DNA of 64,000 nucleotides from a bacterium (GTDB lineage: Bacteria; Campylobacterota; Campylobacteria; Campylobacterales; Sulfurimonadaceae), in contig JAHJJX010000021.1 of NCBI GenBank assembly GCA_018822665.1, positions 1-64,000 of the forward strand, given 5' to 3'. The position numbers and the translations under genes are program-made. Below are positions 17,518 to 26,644 of this stretch, one piece after another (within the stretch, counting starts at the first letter, position 1; the number at the start of each line of letters is the position of its first letter). The notes under the pieces are model-generated. The model was not told the origin of the DNA and did not search any database. It saw only the letters and a list, made by a program, of their open reading frames with translations.

Positions 17518-18870
17518 TTAAACTTGCCAGCCGATATTTTCACTTTGAATATGTTTTCCAAAAGCCGGATTCTCCTTGACCGCTCTCTCAAATCTTCCGT
17601 CTAGTTGTAACTGATAAAGAATTTCAACAGGTGTCTTTTGGTTTTTTGCCAAACCTTGAAGCACTTTTGCATCTTCACTCTCGGCTAAGAGTTTGAGTAT
17701 GTGAGGCGGCGTATTTTCATTGTAAGCCAAAGAGATATGGTTTAATTTGTTTTCGTAGGCTTGCTCCAAACTTTCTCGCGGAGTTGCGGAGTTGGCATAA
17801 AGGGCAAAACTAATTTCCTCATTTCCCGTACATAAAAGCTCCATCGCCACATTTTCACTCAAATGGGTATTGGAGGCCAAAGCAAGCATCACCTCTTCGT
17901 TCTCAAAAGAAAATAATCTCTCTTGCATCTCACAGGAAATAGATTCATTCTCAGCCAGCTCTTTTGCATATTCTTTGACAAACATCTCAAATATTTCTGC
18001 ATTTAAATGAAGATGTTTTGCCATATTTATCGCATACTTTTTATTTTTTATAAGCTGGCGCATAATGTTTTTATCGAGATTGGCATTATGAGACAAGGCT
18101 TCATAAACTTTTTCATCTTTCGTATCATAAAGCTCTTGCTGCATGATTGCATCACAATCTTTTCTCATGGCTATCAAAACTCTTACATAAGCATTGGATT
18201 TTTTTATAAGCAGATGAAGTACATTTTTTGGGGTAAAGTGGTGTGTGGCGATACTGGTGATAATGCTGTAATTTGCATCTTTAGAATCGCTCTTAAAACT
18301 TTTCTGCAAGGGTTCGAGCATGGAGACGGCTTCGATGAGTTTTTCATCTTTGCACTGGGAAATAAGGTGCATTAGTCCCAAGGCGGCATACTGAACATTA
18401 TGATTTCTCTCTATATTTTCATAAAATCGAACTACCAAAGCCGCACTTACGTCACGGTTGTCATTGTTTTCAAAAAAGTCTTCATCTCCCCATGCGTACA
18501 TTTTCAAAAGTTTTAAAAACAGTTCATTGCTTAGGGTCGTGTTTTGTAAAAATCCTTTAAGCCTCTCTTTGTCGCGACTGAGTTTGAGACTCATAAGAAG
18601 CGTGTCTTCATCAATATATTTGGCAAGTTCAAGCTCCAATGCGTCTATGGAGACAAATTCTGCTTTTTTATCTTCATATAAAGCATCGCTTTTATCTTGC
18701 TCATAAGGGGTCATCATTTTGCCCTCCACTATCAAAACAACATCCTGCACATACTCTTTTACAAGGTTTATCTTGTGAAACTTCATTTGCGAGTCAAACT
18801 CATCTTCACTGAAAGCGCGACTTTTTCCAAACAACAATATGGTTTTATTTTCTAGGGCTTTTAAATTCAT
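17518..18870 (-). CDS. repeat protein (LRV/HEAT-like) of MoxR-VWA module
   Basis: This 450-residue cytoplasmic protein has no certain family. Residues about 3-80 (LENKTILLFGKSRAFSEDEF, a K-x-DALYED stretch and FVSIDALELEL) resemble a BRCT domain in pattern. The rest is alpha-helical repeats. The C-terminal third holds units such as LAYNENTPPHILKLLAES and LAKNQKTPVEILYQLQLD, which look like leucine-rich-repeat variant (LRV) units. I chose ATG 18870; a TTG two codons earlier is the alternative. A TATAAT box ends 6 bases before the ATG and no ribosome site is visible, so the transcript may be leaderless. It probably recruits clients for MoxR-VWA (inference). Confidence 0.7.
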   Translation of the reverse strand: MNLKALENKTILLFGKSRAFSEDEFDSQMKFHKINLVKEYVQDVVLIVEGKMMTPYEQDKSDALYEDKKAEFVSIDALELELAKYIDEDTLLMSLKLSRDKERLKGFLQNTTLSNELFLKLLKMYAWGDEDFFENNDNRDVSAALVVRFYENIERNHNVQYAALGLMHLISQCKDEKLIEAVSMLEPLQKSFKSDSKDANYSIITSIATHHFTPKNVLHLLIKKSNAYVRVLIAMRKDCDAIMQQELYDTKDEKVYEALSHNANLDKNIMRQLIKNKKYAINMAKHLHLNAEIFEMFVKEYAKELAENESISCEMQERLFSFENEEVMLALASNTHLSENVAMELLCTGNEEISFALYANSATPRESLEQAYENKLNHISLAYNENTPPHILKLLAESEDAKVLQGLAKNQKTPVEILYQLQLDGRFERAVKENPAFGKHIQSENIGWQV

Positions 18871-19055
18871 AAACAAATTATACTCATTTTTTTTAAGATT
18901 TCTCTTCTTGTTTACGTCAAAGAGTTATTTTAAGATTTCGTCAAAAAACAATAGAAATTCTTTGACTTTTGTCATTCTTTATTATAAGTAAGGCTAATTT
19001 ATCAAAGTTTAAAATAAATCGCTATACAATGAAAAAAACAGAAAAAGGGTTACTA

Positions 19056-19511
19056 ATGAATACAAAGATTTTGGCATGTGGTTTTTTAGCTTTCGCATTG
19101 AGTATTTCTTCTTTGAGCGCAGGGGAGTTCGATTTAAGAACAAATATGTTTAAACTCAATGCGGAACTCAATGAGCTTCAAAGAGGTTTTATTTCCAGCG
19201 ATAAAAAAAGTATTTCCATCATTTTAGACAGTTTCGCAAAAGATGCGGAAGATTTGCTTAGCAATAAAGAAAGTATGATGAATATGCTTCCTAAAGATAT
19301 GGATAGCAAAAAACATAAAGTAAACATTGCGGCTGAGAGTGCCCGAAAAATCAAAGTGGAAGTTCAAACTATTCGAGAGGCGATTGAAAACAAAAACAAC
19401 TTATCTGTTAAGAAAAGACAGATTATCGCTCAAGAAGCCTATTTAAACATAATCGGTGCTTGTTTTCACTGCCACAACCTTGTCCGCGATAAAGAACTCA
19501 TTACTGAATAA
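19056..19511 (+). CDS. periplasmic class II cytochrome c-like protein
   Basis: The 151-residue precursor has a clear signal peptide (MNTKILACGFLAFALSISS, cut near SLSAGEF) and a single heme-binding CFHCH near the C-terminus (about residue 136-140). A helical body with the heme motif at the end is the cytochrome c' / class II pattern. I chose ATG 19056 with an AAAAAGGG ribosome site; the frame is open 29 codons further up without signal features. Cytochrome c' proteins bind NO, but that role is only inferred here. A dispersed motif falls within the signal-peptide codons at 19073-19081. Confidence 0.85.
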   Translation: MNTKILACGFLAFALSISSLSAGEFDLRTNMFKLNAELNELQRGFISSDKKSISIILDSFAKDAEDLLSNKESMMNMLPKDMDSKKHKVNIAAESARKIKVEVQTIREAIENKNNLSVKKRQIIAQEAYLNIIGACFHCHNLVRDKELITE

Positions 19512-19520
19512 TCCATTTTC

Positions 19521-19543
19521 TTTCCAAGTGTTACACTTGGAAA
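19521..19543 (+). terminator. hairpin after cytochrome gene
   Basis: This is an eleven-base inverted repeat (TTTCCAAGTGT and ACACTTGGAAA) around one base, starting 9 bases after the stop codon. A run of ten T lies about 30 bases further on. It is a likely transcription end. Confidence 0.65.
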
Positions 19544-19654
19544 TATCTCTGCAATCAGATTCTACATTTTAAAACTTTTTTTTTTCATCCTTGAGCTTTC
19601 TTTTTAATTTTCTACTTCTTGGCTATAATTCAGCACTATCACTAAGGAAAAATT

Positions 19655-19918
19655 ATGGCATTAACGACTCAAGACGGTTATAACCTCTACAATGAAAGAA
19701 AGTTTAAAGAGGCATTTGACATACTTTTTGATGCTGCGGCTTACGAAAACAACGCAGAAGCGCAATACTTTGTCGGTAAAATGTACCGCGACGGAGACGG
19801 TGTTGAAAAAAGCTTGGAAAATGCTTTAAAGTGGTGGAAAAAGGCGAGACAAAACGGTCAAAGAGATGCCGCATTTCAAATGTCTGAGATACAAACTTCT
19901 ACCAAAAACATGTTTTAA
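19655..19918 (+). CDS. small Sel1-repeat protein
   Basis: The 87-residue protein has one full Sel1 (TPR-like) repeat: AEAQYFVGKMYRDGDGVEKS then ALKWWKKARQNG. A partial repeat lies before and after it. There is no signal peptide, so it is probably cytoplasmic and binds another protein. The ribosome site is AAGGA. It ends 12 bases before nhaA and probably shares its transcript. The partner is not evident from the sequence. Confidence 0.85.
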   Translation: MALTTQDGYNLYNERKFKEAFDILFDAAAYENNAEAQYFVGKMYRDGDGVEKSLENALKWWKKARQNGQRDAAFQMSEIQTSTKNMF

Positions 19919-19930
19919 AGGGAAGATATT

Positions 19931-21268
19931 ATGAAAATTTACGCACCTTGGGAAAAAGCATTTAAGAAGGTATCCACTCCGTTTGAGCATTTTATTCATG
20001 CCCAGACAACAACGGGTATCATCCTTATGGTGACGACACTCATCGCCCTCATCCTTGCAAACACTCCGCTGGCAGATGCCTACATCCATCTCTTTCATAC
20101 CAAAATTTCCATCTATATCGGTTCTTGGAGTTTGTCACACTCTGTACATCATTGGATTAATGACGGGCTTATGGCATTTTTCTTTTTTATGGTTGGACTA
20201 GAGATAAAAAGAGAAGTTTTGGTGGGGGAACTCTCCAATATCAAAATTGCTATTTTACCGATACTTGCGGCGATTGGAGGCATGGTTTTACCTGCACTTA
20301 TCTACCTTGCCATAAATAACGGCACAGAAGGCTCCAACGGGTGGGGAATTCCTATGGCGACAGATATCGCCTTTGCTATTAGCGCTTTAGTGCTTTTGGG
20401 CAAAAGAGTCTCAACCTCGCTCGTTACCTTTTTAGTTGCCCTTGCTATCGTGGACGATTTGGGTGCTGTTGTTGTGATTGCTCTGTTTTATACGGATACA
20501 ATCAACTTGCTTCCTCTAAGTCTTGCTTTTGCATCTTTTTTAGTTTTGGTTTCTTTTAACAGGTTTGGCATCCATACTATCTTGCCTTATTTTCTTATGG
20601 GAACAATCATGTGGCTTTTTATGCTTGAATCCGGCGTTCATGCGACCATTGCGGGTGTAATCGCGGCGATGACTATTCCCTCCATACCAAAATATGCCCC
20701 TGTCGATTTTAGCAAACATACAGCAAACTTACTAGAAGAGTATGACAGCTACCCCGTTGCCACCGACCACACTATGCATGAGCAGCAAAAAGCTATTTTA
20801 CAAAATATAAAAGACAAAATAGACGCAGTCGGAACTCCCTCTCTTCGATTGGAACATTCGCTTCATCTGCCTGTGAGTTTACTCGTCATACCCCTTTTTG
20901 CACTTGCAAATGCAGGTATCGCCATAGATTTCTCCTCCATAGGGAAAATCATTTTTGAGCCGATTTCTCTGGGAATAATGCTTGGGCTTGTTGTAGGAAA
21001 GGTTCTAGGAATAGCGGGGGTTGCTTTTCTTGCCATAAAACTCGGCATTGCAAAACTGCCCGAAGGAAGCACTATGAATCAAATTTTCGGAGTTGCTTTT
21101 CTAGGAGGAATCGGATTTACTATGTCCATTTTTGTCGCAGATTTAGCATTCATAGGAAATGAGAGCTTTATTTTTCAGGCCAAAGTGGGAATTTTGGCGG
21201 CATCCCTTTTTGCAGGGCTTTTTGGTTTTCTCTGGCTCCGATTTGTGGCGAACAAAGCAACAGACTAA
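19931..21268 (+). CDS. nhaA: NhaA-type Na+/H+ antiporter
   Basis: The 445-residue inner-membrane protein has about 12 helices and exchanges Na+ for protons. The ion-binding pair is visible in IVDDLGAV, preceded by the conserved PMATDIAFA loop. A long cytoplasmic loop (about 255-300) contains HEQQKAILQNIK, as in longer NhaA versions. The ribosome site is AGGGA. It follows the Sel1 gene directly. A second Na+/H+ antiporter of the NhaC type is at 43793, as expected for a marine or brackish lifestyle (inference). Confidence 0.96.
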   Translation: MKIYAPWEKAFKKVSTPFEHFIHAQTTTGIILMVTTLIALILANTPLADAYIHLFHTKISIYIGSWSLSHSVHHWINDGLMAFFFFMVGLEIKREVLVGELSNIKIAILPILAAIGGMVLPALIYLAINNGTEGSNGWGIPMATDIAFAISALVLLGKRVSTSLVTFLVALAIVDDLGAVVVIALFYTDTINLLPLSLAFASFLVLVSFNRFGIHTILPYFLMGTIMWLFMLESGVHATIAGVIAAMTIPSIPKYAPVDFSKHTANLLEEYDSYPVATDHTMHEQQKAILQNIKDKIDAVGTPSLRLEHSLHLPVSLLVIPLFALANAGIAIDFSSIGKIIFEPISLGIMLGLVVGKVLGIAGVAFLAIKLGIAKLPEGSTMNQIFGVAFLGGIGFTMSIFVADLAFIGNESFIFQAKVGILAASLFAGLFGFLWLRFVANKATD

Positions 21269-21378
21269 TCTGTCAATATCAGGCAAGCTGAAGCACATAG
21301 ATAATTAATAGATATAATAAATATACATATAAGTTATTTATCGCTATTATCTCACAAAATTAAAGCACAAGGATTTTT

Positions 21379-22488
21379 ATGAGATATTTTTTTACATTAT
21401 TATTTTTTCTAGGTTTGCTTCAGGCCAATGACGCTGTTCACACCTTTGCGAAAAGCGAGGATTGCAAGAGTTGCCATACTCAAATTTATGATGAGTTTTA
21501 CGGCTCTATGCATGCAAATTCTACACCGCAAAAAGACCCTATCCATAATGCGATTTGGGCACAACACCCTAAAAACTTAAAACAAGAGCAATATGCTTGC
21601 GGCAAATGCCACACACCCGCCGCCGACAATCTCGACAAGATGATGACAAACGCTCAAAAAGCTATGCCGGATGCAAAAAACGAAACCCATCAAGCCGGCA
21701 TCAGCTGTGCGTACTGCCACCGCATCAAAAGCATAGAGTTGCACAAAGAACACAACACAAACATCATGACCACGACTGAGAAAAATTACTTCGGGACCCT
21801 AAAAGAAGGCATCGAGTCACCTTACCACGGCATCGTTTCTGAGGGAAATGAGCACATGAAAAACGGGAATGTCTGCATAGGCTGTCACTCTCACAGAATG
21901 AATAAACACGGATTGAACGTTTGCTCGACAAACATCGACAATGAGATGGACGGAGCAAACTGCGTAAGCTGCCACATGCCAAAAATAGACGGAAGCGTAA
22001 GTGCTTTGAATGACACGAAAGTTCATGCTTTTCATGGTTTTGCCGGAGCCCATTTTCACTCGGAGATGCTTACAAAACATGTTGATATTTCTCTGCTTCG
22101 AAACATAGGTAATTTTATAATAAATATTGACAACCGCACTTCTCATGCGCTTTTACTTCACCCGCTTCGTCTTGGAGTTTTAAAAGTAAGCGTGAAAAGA
22201 GGCGAAAAAACAACACAACTTAAAGATGAAATTTTTGTAAGAGTTTTAGGCAAAGACTCAAAACCTGCCATGCCTTGGATTGCAGATACGACATTAAAAG
22301 ACACGATGATTCAAGCCAACGAAAAAAGAAGTGTCCAGTATGACTTTAAACTTCAGCAAGGAGATAAAGTGGATGTCGTTTTGGGATGGTTTTTAGTAAA
22401 TCCAAAAGCGCTTCAGTCGCTTAACCTTGAAAATGAAAGTGTTGCAACAAAGTTTCATGAGTTTAAAAAAGAGAGTTTCACTTTTTAA
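21379..22488 (+). CDS. periplasmic five-heme cytochrome c
   Basis: The 369-residue precursor has a short signal peptide (MRYFFTLLFFLGLLQA) and five CxxCH heme sites: CKSCH, CGKCH, CAYCH, CIGCH and CVSCH. The heme-rich part is residues 28-210, followed by a beta-rich C-terminal domain. The layout is that of cytochrome c-554-like multiheme proteins. The electron partners are unknown, and reduction of a sulfur or nitrogen compound, or electron shuttling, is possible. It converges on the epimerase gene with an 11-base overlap. The CHMP codons after heme 5 coincide with one dispersed-motif core (21972-21980), which may be chance. Confidence 0.88.
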   Translation: MRYFFTLLFFLGLLQANDAVHTFAKSEDCKSCHTQIYDEFYGSMHANSTPQKDPIHNAIWAQHPKNLKQEQYACGKCHTPAADNLDKMMTNAQKAMPDAKNETHQAGISCAYCHRIKSIELHKEHNTNIMTTTEKNYFGTLKEGIESPYHGIVSEGNEHMKNGNVCIGCHSHRMNKHGLNVCSTNIDNEMDGANCVSCHMPKIDGSVSALNDTKVHAFHGFAGAHFHSEMLTKHVDISLLRNIGNFIINIDNRTSHALLLHPLRLGVLKVSVKRGEKTTQLKDEIFVRVLGKDSKPAMPWIADTTLKDTMIQANEKRSVQYDFKLQQGDKVDVVLGWFLVNPKALQSLNLENESVATKFHEFKKESFTF

Positions 22489-23506
22489 GTGAAATCTCAC
22501 ATCCGCTAAACTCAAAATCCAGCGCATCGGAAGGTTCTTTGTACAACAAAGGACTGTCCAAATCTATATATTTTATAATATCTCTGTATGCCAGAGCCAA
22601 ATGCAGAGCAACGTTGATAGAAAAGGGTCCCTCAAGCATTGAACCGAGCATGCAGGGGACATTTTGTTCTTTGGCATATTCCAAAATCTCTCTGGCTTTT
22701 GTAACTCCGCCGCACTTCATAAACTTAATATTTATCATATCGGCACTTTTTGACGCAACAACTTTTTTTGCATCTTCTAAAGTAAATACCGCTTCATCGG
22801 CCAAAATGGGAATGTTTGAATACTCTGTAATATATTTAAGTCCCGCTAAATCGCTTGCAGCGACAGGCTGTTCAATGAGTTCTATTTTGAACTCTTTAAT
22901 CGCATCAATAAACTCCAAACAATCTTCCACATGCCAAGCCTGATTTGCATCAACAAGTATCTTTGCATGTGGAAGTTCTGCCGAGATAGATTGTATCACC
23001 TCGATGGCATGTGGAATATCTTTGCCGAGTTTGACTTTTAAAATCCACATCCCGTTTGCACATGCCGACTTTGCGTCTTCCAACATCTTCGCAGGATTAT
23101 TCAAACTTATAGTGACATCTGTTTGCAGAGGAGTTAAATCTTTGGCACCGAAATACTCATAAAGAGCCTTGTTTTGGTGTTTTGCCACTAAAGAAACAAG
23201 TGCCGTATCCAGAGCCGCCTTTGCACTGTTTGCTATCTGGCATGTGGAATGCAAAAGGGTTAAAGCCTGCTCCGGCATGTGGAAGATTAAAATATCTTTG
23301 ACGCGCTCGATGGAGTTCAAGATATCTTCCAAATCCTCACCCGTTATCGCTTTTGTGGCAGGGGCTTCGCCGATTCCCGTAAAACCGTTTTTGCAAATGA
23401 TATGTACTCGCACAAACTCCACATGCCAAGCTGTTCGAAGAGCCGTAATAAAAGGAGTTTTTAAGGCTCTGCGCTGTATTTGTGTTTGAATTTCAATTAT
23501 TTTCAT
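22478..23506 (-). CDS. L-Ala-D/L-Glu (dipeptide) epimerase, enolase superfamily
   Basis: The 342-residue protein belongs to the muconate-lactonizing subgroup of the enolase superfamily. The KxK acid/base motif is LKVKLG. Metal ligands are in LVDANQAW, LIEQPV and ILADEAV, and the second catalytic Lys is in INIKFMKCGG. These match dipeptide epimerases of murein peptide breakdown. I chose ATG 23506; the frame is open 22 codons upstream without homology. It is divergent from a symporter gene at 23659, and a cell-wall amidase lies elsewhere in the window. It carries five exact and one near copy of the dispersed motif, the densest set in the window. Confidence 0.85.
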   Translation of the reverse strand: MKIIEIQTQIQRRALKTPFITALRTAWHVEFVRVHIICKNGFTGIGEAPATKAITGEDLEDILNSIERVKDILIFHMPEQALTLLHSTCQIANSAKAALDTALVSLVAKHQNKALYEYFGAKDLTPLQTDVTISLNNPAKMLEDAKSACANGMWILKVKLGKDIPHAIEVIQSISAELPHAKILVDANQAWHVEDCLEFIDAIKEFKIELIEQPVAASDLAGLKYITEYSNIPILADEAVFTLEDAKKVVASKSADMINIKFMKCGGVTKAREILEYAKEQNVPCMLGSMLEGPFSINVALHLALAYRDIIKYIDLDSPLLYKEPSDALDFEFSGCEISLKK

Positions 23507-23658
23507 ACGCGAATTATACCATGTACCTTCTCTTGTGTATTTTTTATAAATTATCACTGCTCTTACAAACACGATACACTTTTAGCATACATTTTATGGA
23601 AGATATGGTACTATCGGGCACATCGCATTTTGCTTATTCTTCATGCAAAGGATATGGA

Positions 23659-24864
23659 TTGATTCATACGGTAAAAAAATATACAAATACAAACACTCTG
23701 GTTTTGTTTGGAATAGTTCTGGGTGTCTTAATGGGCATCTTTTTCCCGGAATTGGCACTCAAACAAAAAGTTGTCGGCACGGCTTTTGTTTCTTTTTTAA
23801 AAATGCTGGTCGTGCCGCTTGTGTTTGCGAGCATTTACATAGCCATTGTAAGTTTGGGTTCGCTGGAACATCTTAAAAAAATCGGTGCAAAGACGATTGG
23901 ACTTTATATTTTAACCACTGCGCTTTCCGTGCTTGTAGCCATCATAGCCATGAATATTTTTGGCATAGGAGAAGCCATGAGCAAAGCAGGATTAGAATAT
24001 GCAAAGGCGAATGAACTTGCACCTTTTTCTTTTGAAGCTATGATTTTGAGTTTTATCCCCATCAATATATTTACGGCATTAAGTAACGGTTCGATGATGC
24101 AGATTATTGTTTTTGCTATTTTATTCGGGGTGGCTTCACTTTATTTAAAACCTCTCGAAAGGGAGCCTATGCTCAGATTTTTCACCGCTGTCTCAGAAGC
24201 AATGCTCAAAATGGCGGAGTGGGTGATACTTCTGACTCCAATCGGTGTTTTTAGTCTTATTTCTTACATTATTGCCGAGCAGGGAATCGACGTAATTTTA
24301 AACTTATGGAAATACATGCTTGTTGTTATCGGGGTTGTACTCTTTCATGCACTGGTGACTCTTCCCGTTTTATTTTCCCTTTTTACCCGCTTGAATCCCT
24401 ACAAATATCTTTCTGATGTCAGAGAAGCTCCCATTATGGCATTTTCCACCGCAAGTTCTGCCGCTACGCTTCCTATTTCTCTACGAGTTTCGGAGGAGAT
24501 GGGAGGCGTTAGCAAAGAAACAGCCTCTTTTGTCCTTCCTCTGGGAGCGACCGTATCTATGGACGGAACGGCAGCGTATTTGAGCGTTGCGGTTTTGTAT
24601 ATTGCTAATTTGGCGGGAGTGGAGCTTAGTTTTGGGGAGCAGGTTCTTTTGGGTGTCACCATCGTAGCGCTGAGCGTCGGTGTTGCCGCACTCCCGAGCG
24701 CCTCACTCGTAATGATGGTTGTCATACTCAACCAAGTGGGTTTGAGCGTAGAATATATGGCGCTCATTGTGTCGGTCGACCGTATTTTGGATATGTGCCG
24801 AACCTCTTTAAATGTGACCTCCGACCTGATAGTCGCTAAGATTGTTGACTATCTTGAGAGGTAA
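23659..24864 (+). CDS. dicarboxylate/amino acid:cation symporter (DAACS family)
   Basis: This is an inner-membrane carrier of the GltP/DctA family. Visible hallmarks are the serine-rich re-entrant loop FSTASSAATLP, the LPLGATVSMDGTA motif and, near the end, VDRILDMCRTSLNVTSD. I set the start at TTG 23659 (402 codons), which has AAAGGA six bases before it and begins just ahead of the first helix. The frame is open back to 23482, with an ATG at 23596. The substrate is probably glutamate, aspartate or C4-dicarboxylate. Its place beside the Ala-Glu epimerase hints at glutamate. Confidence 0.88.
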   Translation: MIHTVKKYTNTNTLVLFGIVLGVLMGIFFPELALKQKVVGTAFVSFLKMLVVPLVFASIYIAIVSLGSLEHLKKIGAKTIGLYILTTALSVLVAIIAMNIFGIGEAMSKAGLEYAKANELAPFSFEAMILSFIPINIFTALSNGSMMQIIVFAILFGVASLYLKPLEREPMLRFFTAVSEAMLKMAEWVILLTPIGVFSLISYIIAEQGIDVILNLWKYMLVVIGVVLFHALVTLPVLFSLFTRLNPYKYLSDVREAPIMAFSTASSAATLPISLRVSEEMGGVSKETASFVLPLGATVSMDGTAAYLSVAVLYIANLAGVELSFGEQVLLGVTIVALSVGVAALPSASLVMMVVILNQVGLSVEYMALIVSVDRILDMCRTSLNVTSDLIVAKIVDYLER

Positions 24865-24922
24865 TTCAAATTTTCTAGATTGAATACTATACCTATGCAT
24901 CCAATTTTAAAAAATAAAAACC

Positions 24923-25216
24923 TTAAATATAATTGGCTCCCAAGCTCTTCACAATCTTATATTGAGCATATCTTTCAACACCCTCTACTATCACTTTTGC
25001 ATCGATAGCATTTGCAAGTGCAATCATCGTTTTTAATATCTCGACATCTTTTTTATCATCTTCAATATTGTCAACAAAACTTTTATCGATTTTAAGATAA
25101 TCAATTGAAAAGTGTTTTAAATAAGCTAAATATGAGAAACCTGTTCCAAAATCATCTATCGCTATCTTGAATCCAAGAGCGCGTAAAGCACTTAAATTTA
25201 CAGAAATTATTTTACA
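24923..25216 (-). pseudogene. EAL-domain (c-di-GMP phosphodiesterase) remnant
   Basis: The minus strand reads ISVNLSA then LRALGFKIAIDDFGTGFSYL, IDYLKIDKSFVDNI and KVIVEGVERYAQYK, ending at a stop after GANYI. ISVNLSA belongs about 50 residues before IDDFGTG in a normal EAL domain, so an internal deletion has joined them. The usual end (QGYYFSKP) is missing, and the frame is closed upstream by a stop at 25217-25219. It is a dead fragment. The rest of 24865-25290 shows nothing else. Confidence 0.85.
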
Positions 25217-25290
25217 CTACCCCCTGTAGAAGTTTGTAAAATAGAGCGTTCATCAACTTGTTATATCTATAATCATAAAGATATGAAAGG

Positions 25291-26583
25291 CTATAACGCT
25301 TCATCTCCCCTCAAAAGCCACTCAACCATTGGCAAGATAAATATTTTTTTATCATCTATCACTAAAGTCTCTTTCTCATCTTTAGTAATGAGATAAGCTT
25401 CTTGAAGATGAAAATACTCCATAGCCTCTAAGAGACCATTTACTTCTCTTGTTCTTGTTTTTTCATCTTTTATCTCATAGCTAATATTTACCAAAAGCTC
25501 TTTTTCATCAAGCTTTGCATAAAAATCAACTTCTTGAGTCCCTTTGTAGTAATAAATATTTTTTGTTTGTCGCCGTAAATGTAAAAAAGCGATGTTCTCA
25601 TACAGCTTACTTTTGTCTTCGCTTATGGCGTAGTCATACATCTTTTTAAATCCGTTATCGACTGCATAAATCTTTTTTGGATTTCTCTGCTCTTCTTTGA
25701 TGGAGTTTCTAAATATGGGCACAGTAAAAAGTGCATAAGCATCTTCAAGATATGCCATATAGTTAAATATAGTATCTTTGCTAAGTCTAAACCCTTGTGA
25801 TTTAAACTCATTGTAGAGTTTTGTAAAACTTAAAAGCGTTGCAATGTTAGTAAAGCAGTATTTATTGAGATGTTTTAAGAGAGATGTATTTACGATGTTA
25901 TGACGCTCGGCAATATCTTTAAAAACTATAAGTCCAAGATAATCACTTAAAATCTTTCTTGCAATATAACTCTCTTCACCAATTGTTTCTGCAAATCCAC
26001 CATCTATGATGTAAGACTCAAAAGCATTTTTTATAAAACTAAGCGACTTTGAAGAGTGTAGGTTTACCTCTATGTTTTTATAAGATAGATACTCTTCAAA
26101 CGAGAAAGGAAAAATTTCAAAACTAATGGTTCTTCCTCTGAGGCTTGTCGCTATCTCTGTTGAGAGCAGTTTTGCACTTGAACCTGTTATAAAGATAGAT
26201 ATATCAAGCGTATCGTGGATTCTACGCACATAAAGTTCCCACTCTTGCACCACTTGAACTTCATCTAAAAAAAGGTATATCTTCTCATCTCTTTTATGAG
26301 GGTAGAGTTCATAGTAAGCTTCCAAAATTAGGTCTAAATGCTCAAGTTTTAGAGGAAAAAGTCTATCATCTTCAAAGTTAAGATAAATGATGTTTTCTCG
26401 GGAAATATTTTCTCGCAGTTTATTGATAAGGTCAAAAAGAATAGAACTCTTCCCGCTTCTTCTTACACCTATAAGCGAAATGATTTTTTTGCTATCAAGT
26501 GGAATAGTACAGGCGCGTGGCAAAATACCATTTATATCTTTTTCTATAAAGTCAGTAATTATACGTTTAAACAGTTCTTTCAT
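25291..26583 (-). CDS. AAA+ ATPase with DUF4143 domain
   Basis: The 430-residue protein has an N-terminal ATPase of the AAA_14 type with Walker A GVRRSGKSS (about 39-47) and Walker B IYLFLDEVQ (about 102-110). Its C-terminal DUF4143 region includes YAVDNGFKK and GTQEVDFYA. Such proteins are common in accessory DNA of bacteria and archaea; their role is unsettled. It is intact, with an AAAGGA ribosome site, and lies between two pseudogenes. No neighbour explains its job. Confidence 0.85.
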   Translation of the reverse strand: MKELFKRIITDFIEKDINGILPRACTIPLDSKKIISLIGVRRSGKSSILFDLINKLRENISRENIIYLNFEDDRLFPLKLEHLDLILEAYYELYPHKRDEKIYLFLDEVQVVQEWELYVRRIHDTLDISIFITGSSAKLLSTEIATSLRGRTISFEIFPFSFEEYLSYKNIEVNLHSSKSLSFIKNAFESYIIDGGFAETIGEESYIARKILSDYLGLIVFKDIAERHNIVNTSLLKHLNKYCFTNIATLLSFTKLYNEFKSQGFRLSKDTIFNYMAYLEDAYALFTVPIFRNSIKEEQRNPKKIYAVDNGFKKMYDYAISEDKSKLYENIAFLHLRRQTKNIYYYKGTQEVDFYAKLDEKELLVNISYEIKDEKTRTREVNGLLEAMEYFHLQEAYLITKDEKETLVIDDKKIFILPMVEWLLRGDEAL

Positions 26584-26644
26584 TTTAGTCCTTTTAGATA
26601 AGGATGATTATATAGCTTTTTATCCTTATAGTCAAGAAAATGTT

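Noticed and set aside
21972-21980. Dispersed-motif core in the five-heme cytochrome gene
   Set aside because: It is counted in the total, but the codons for Cys-His-Met-Pro alone can produce this core, so this copy may be chance.
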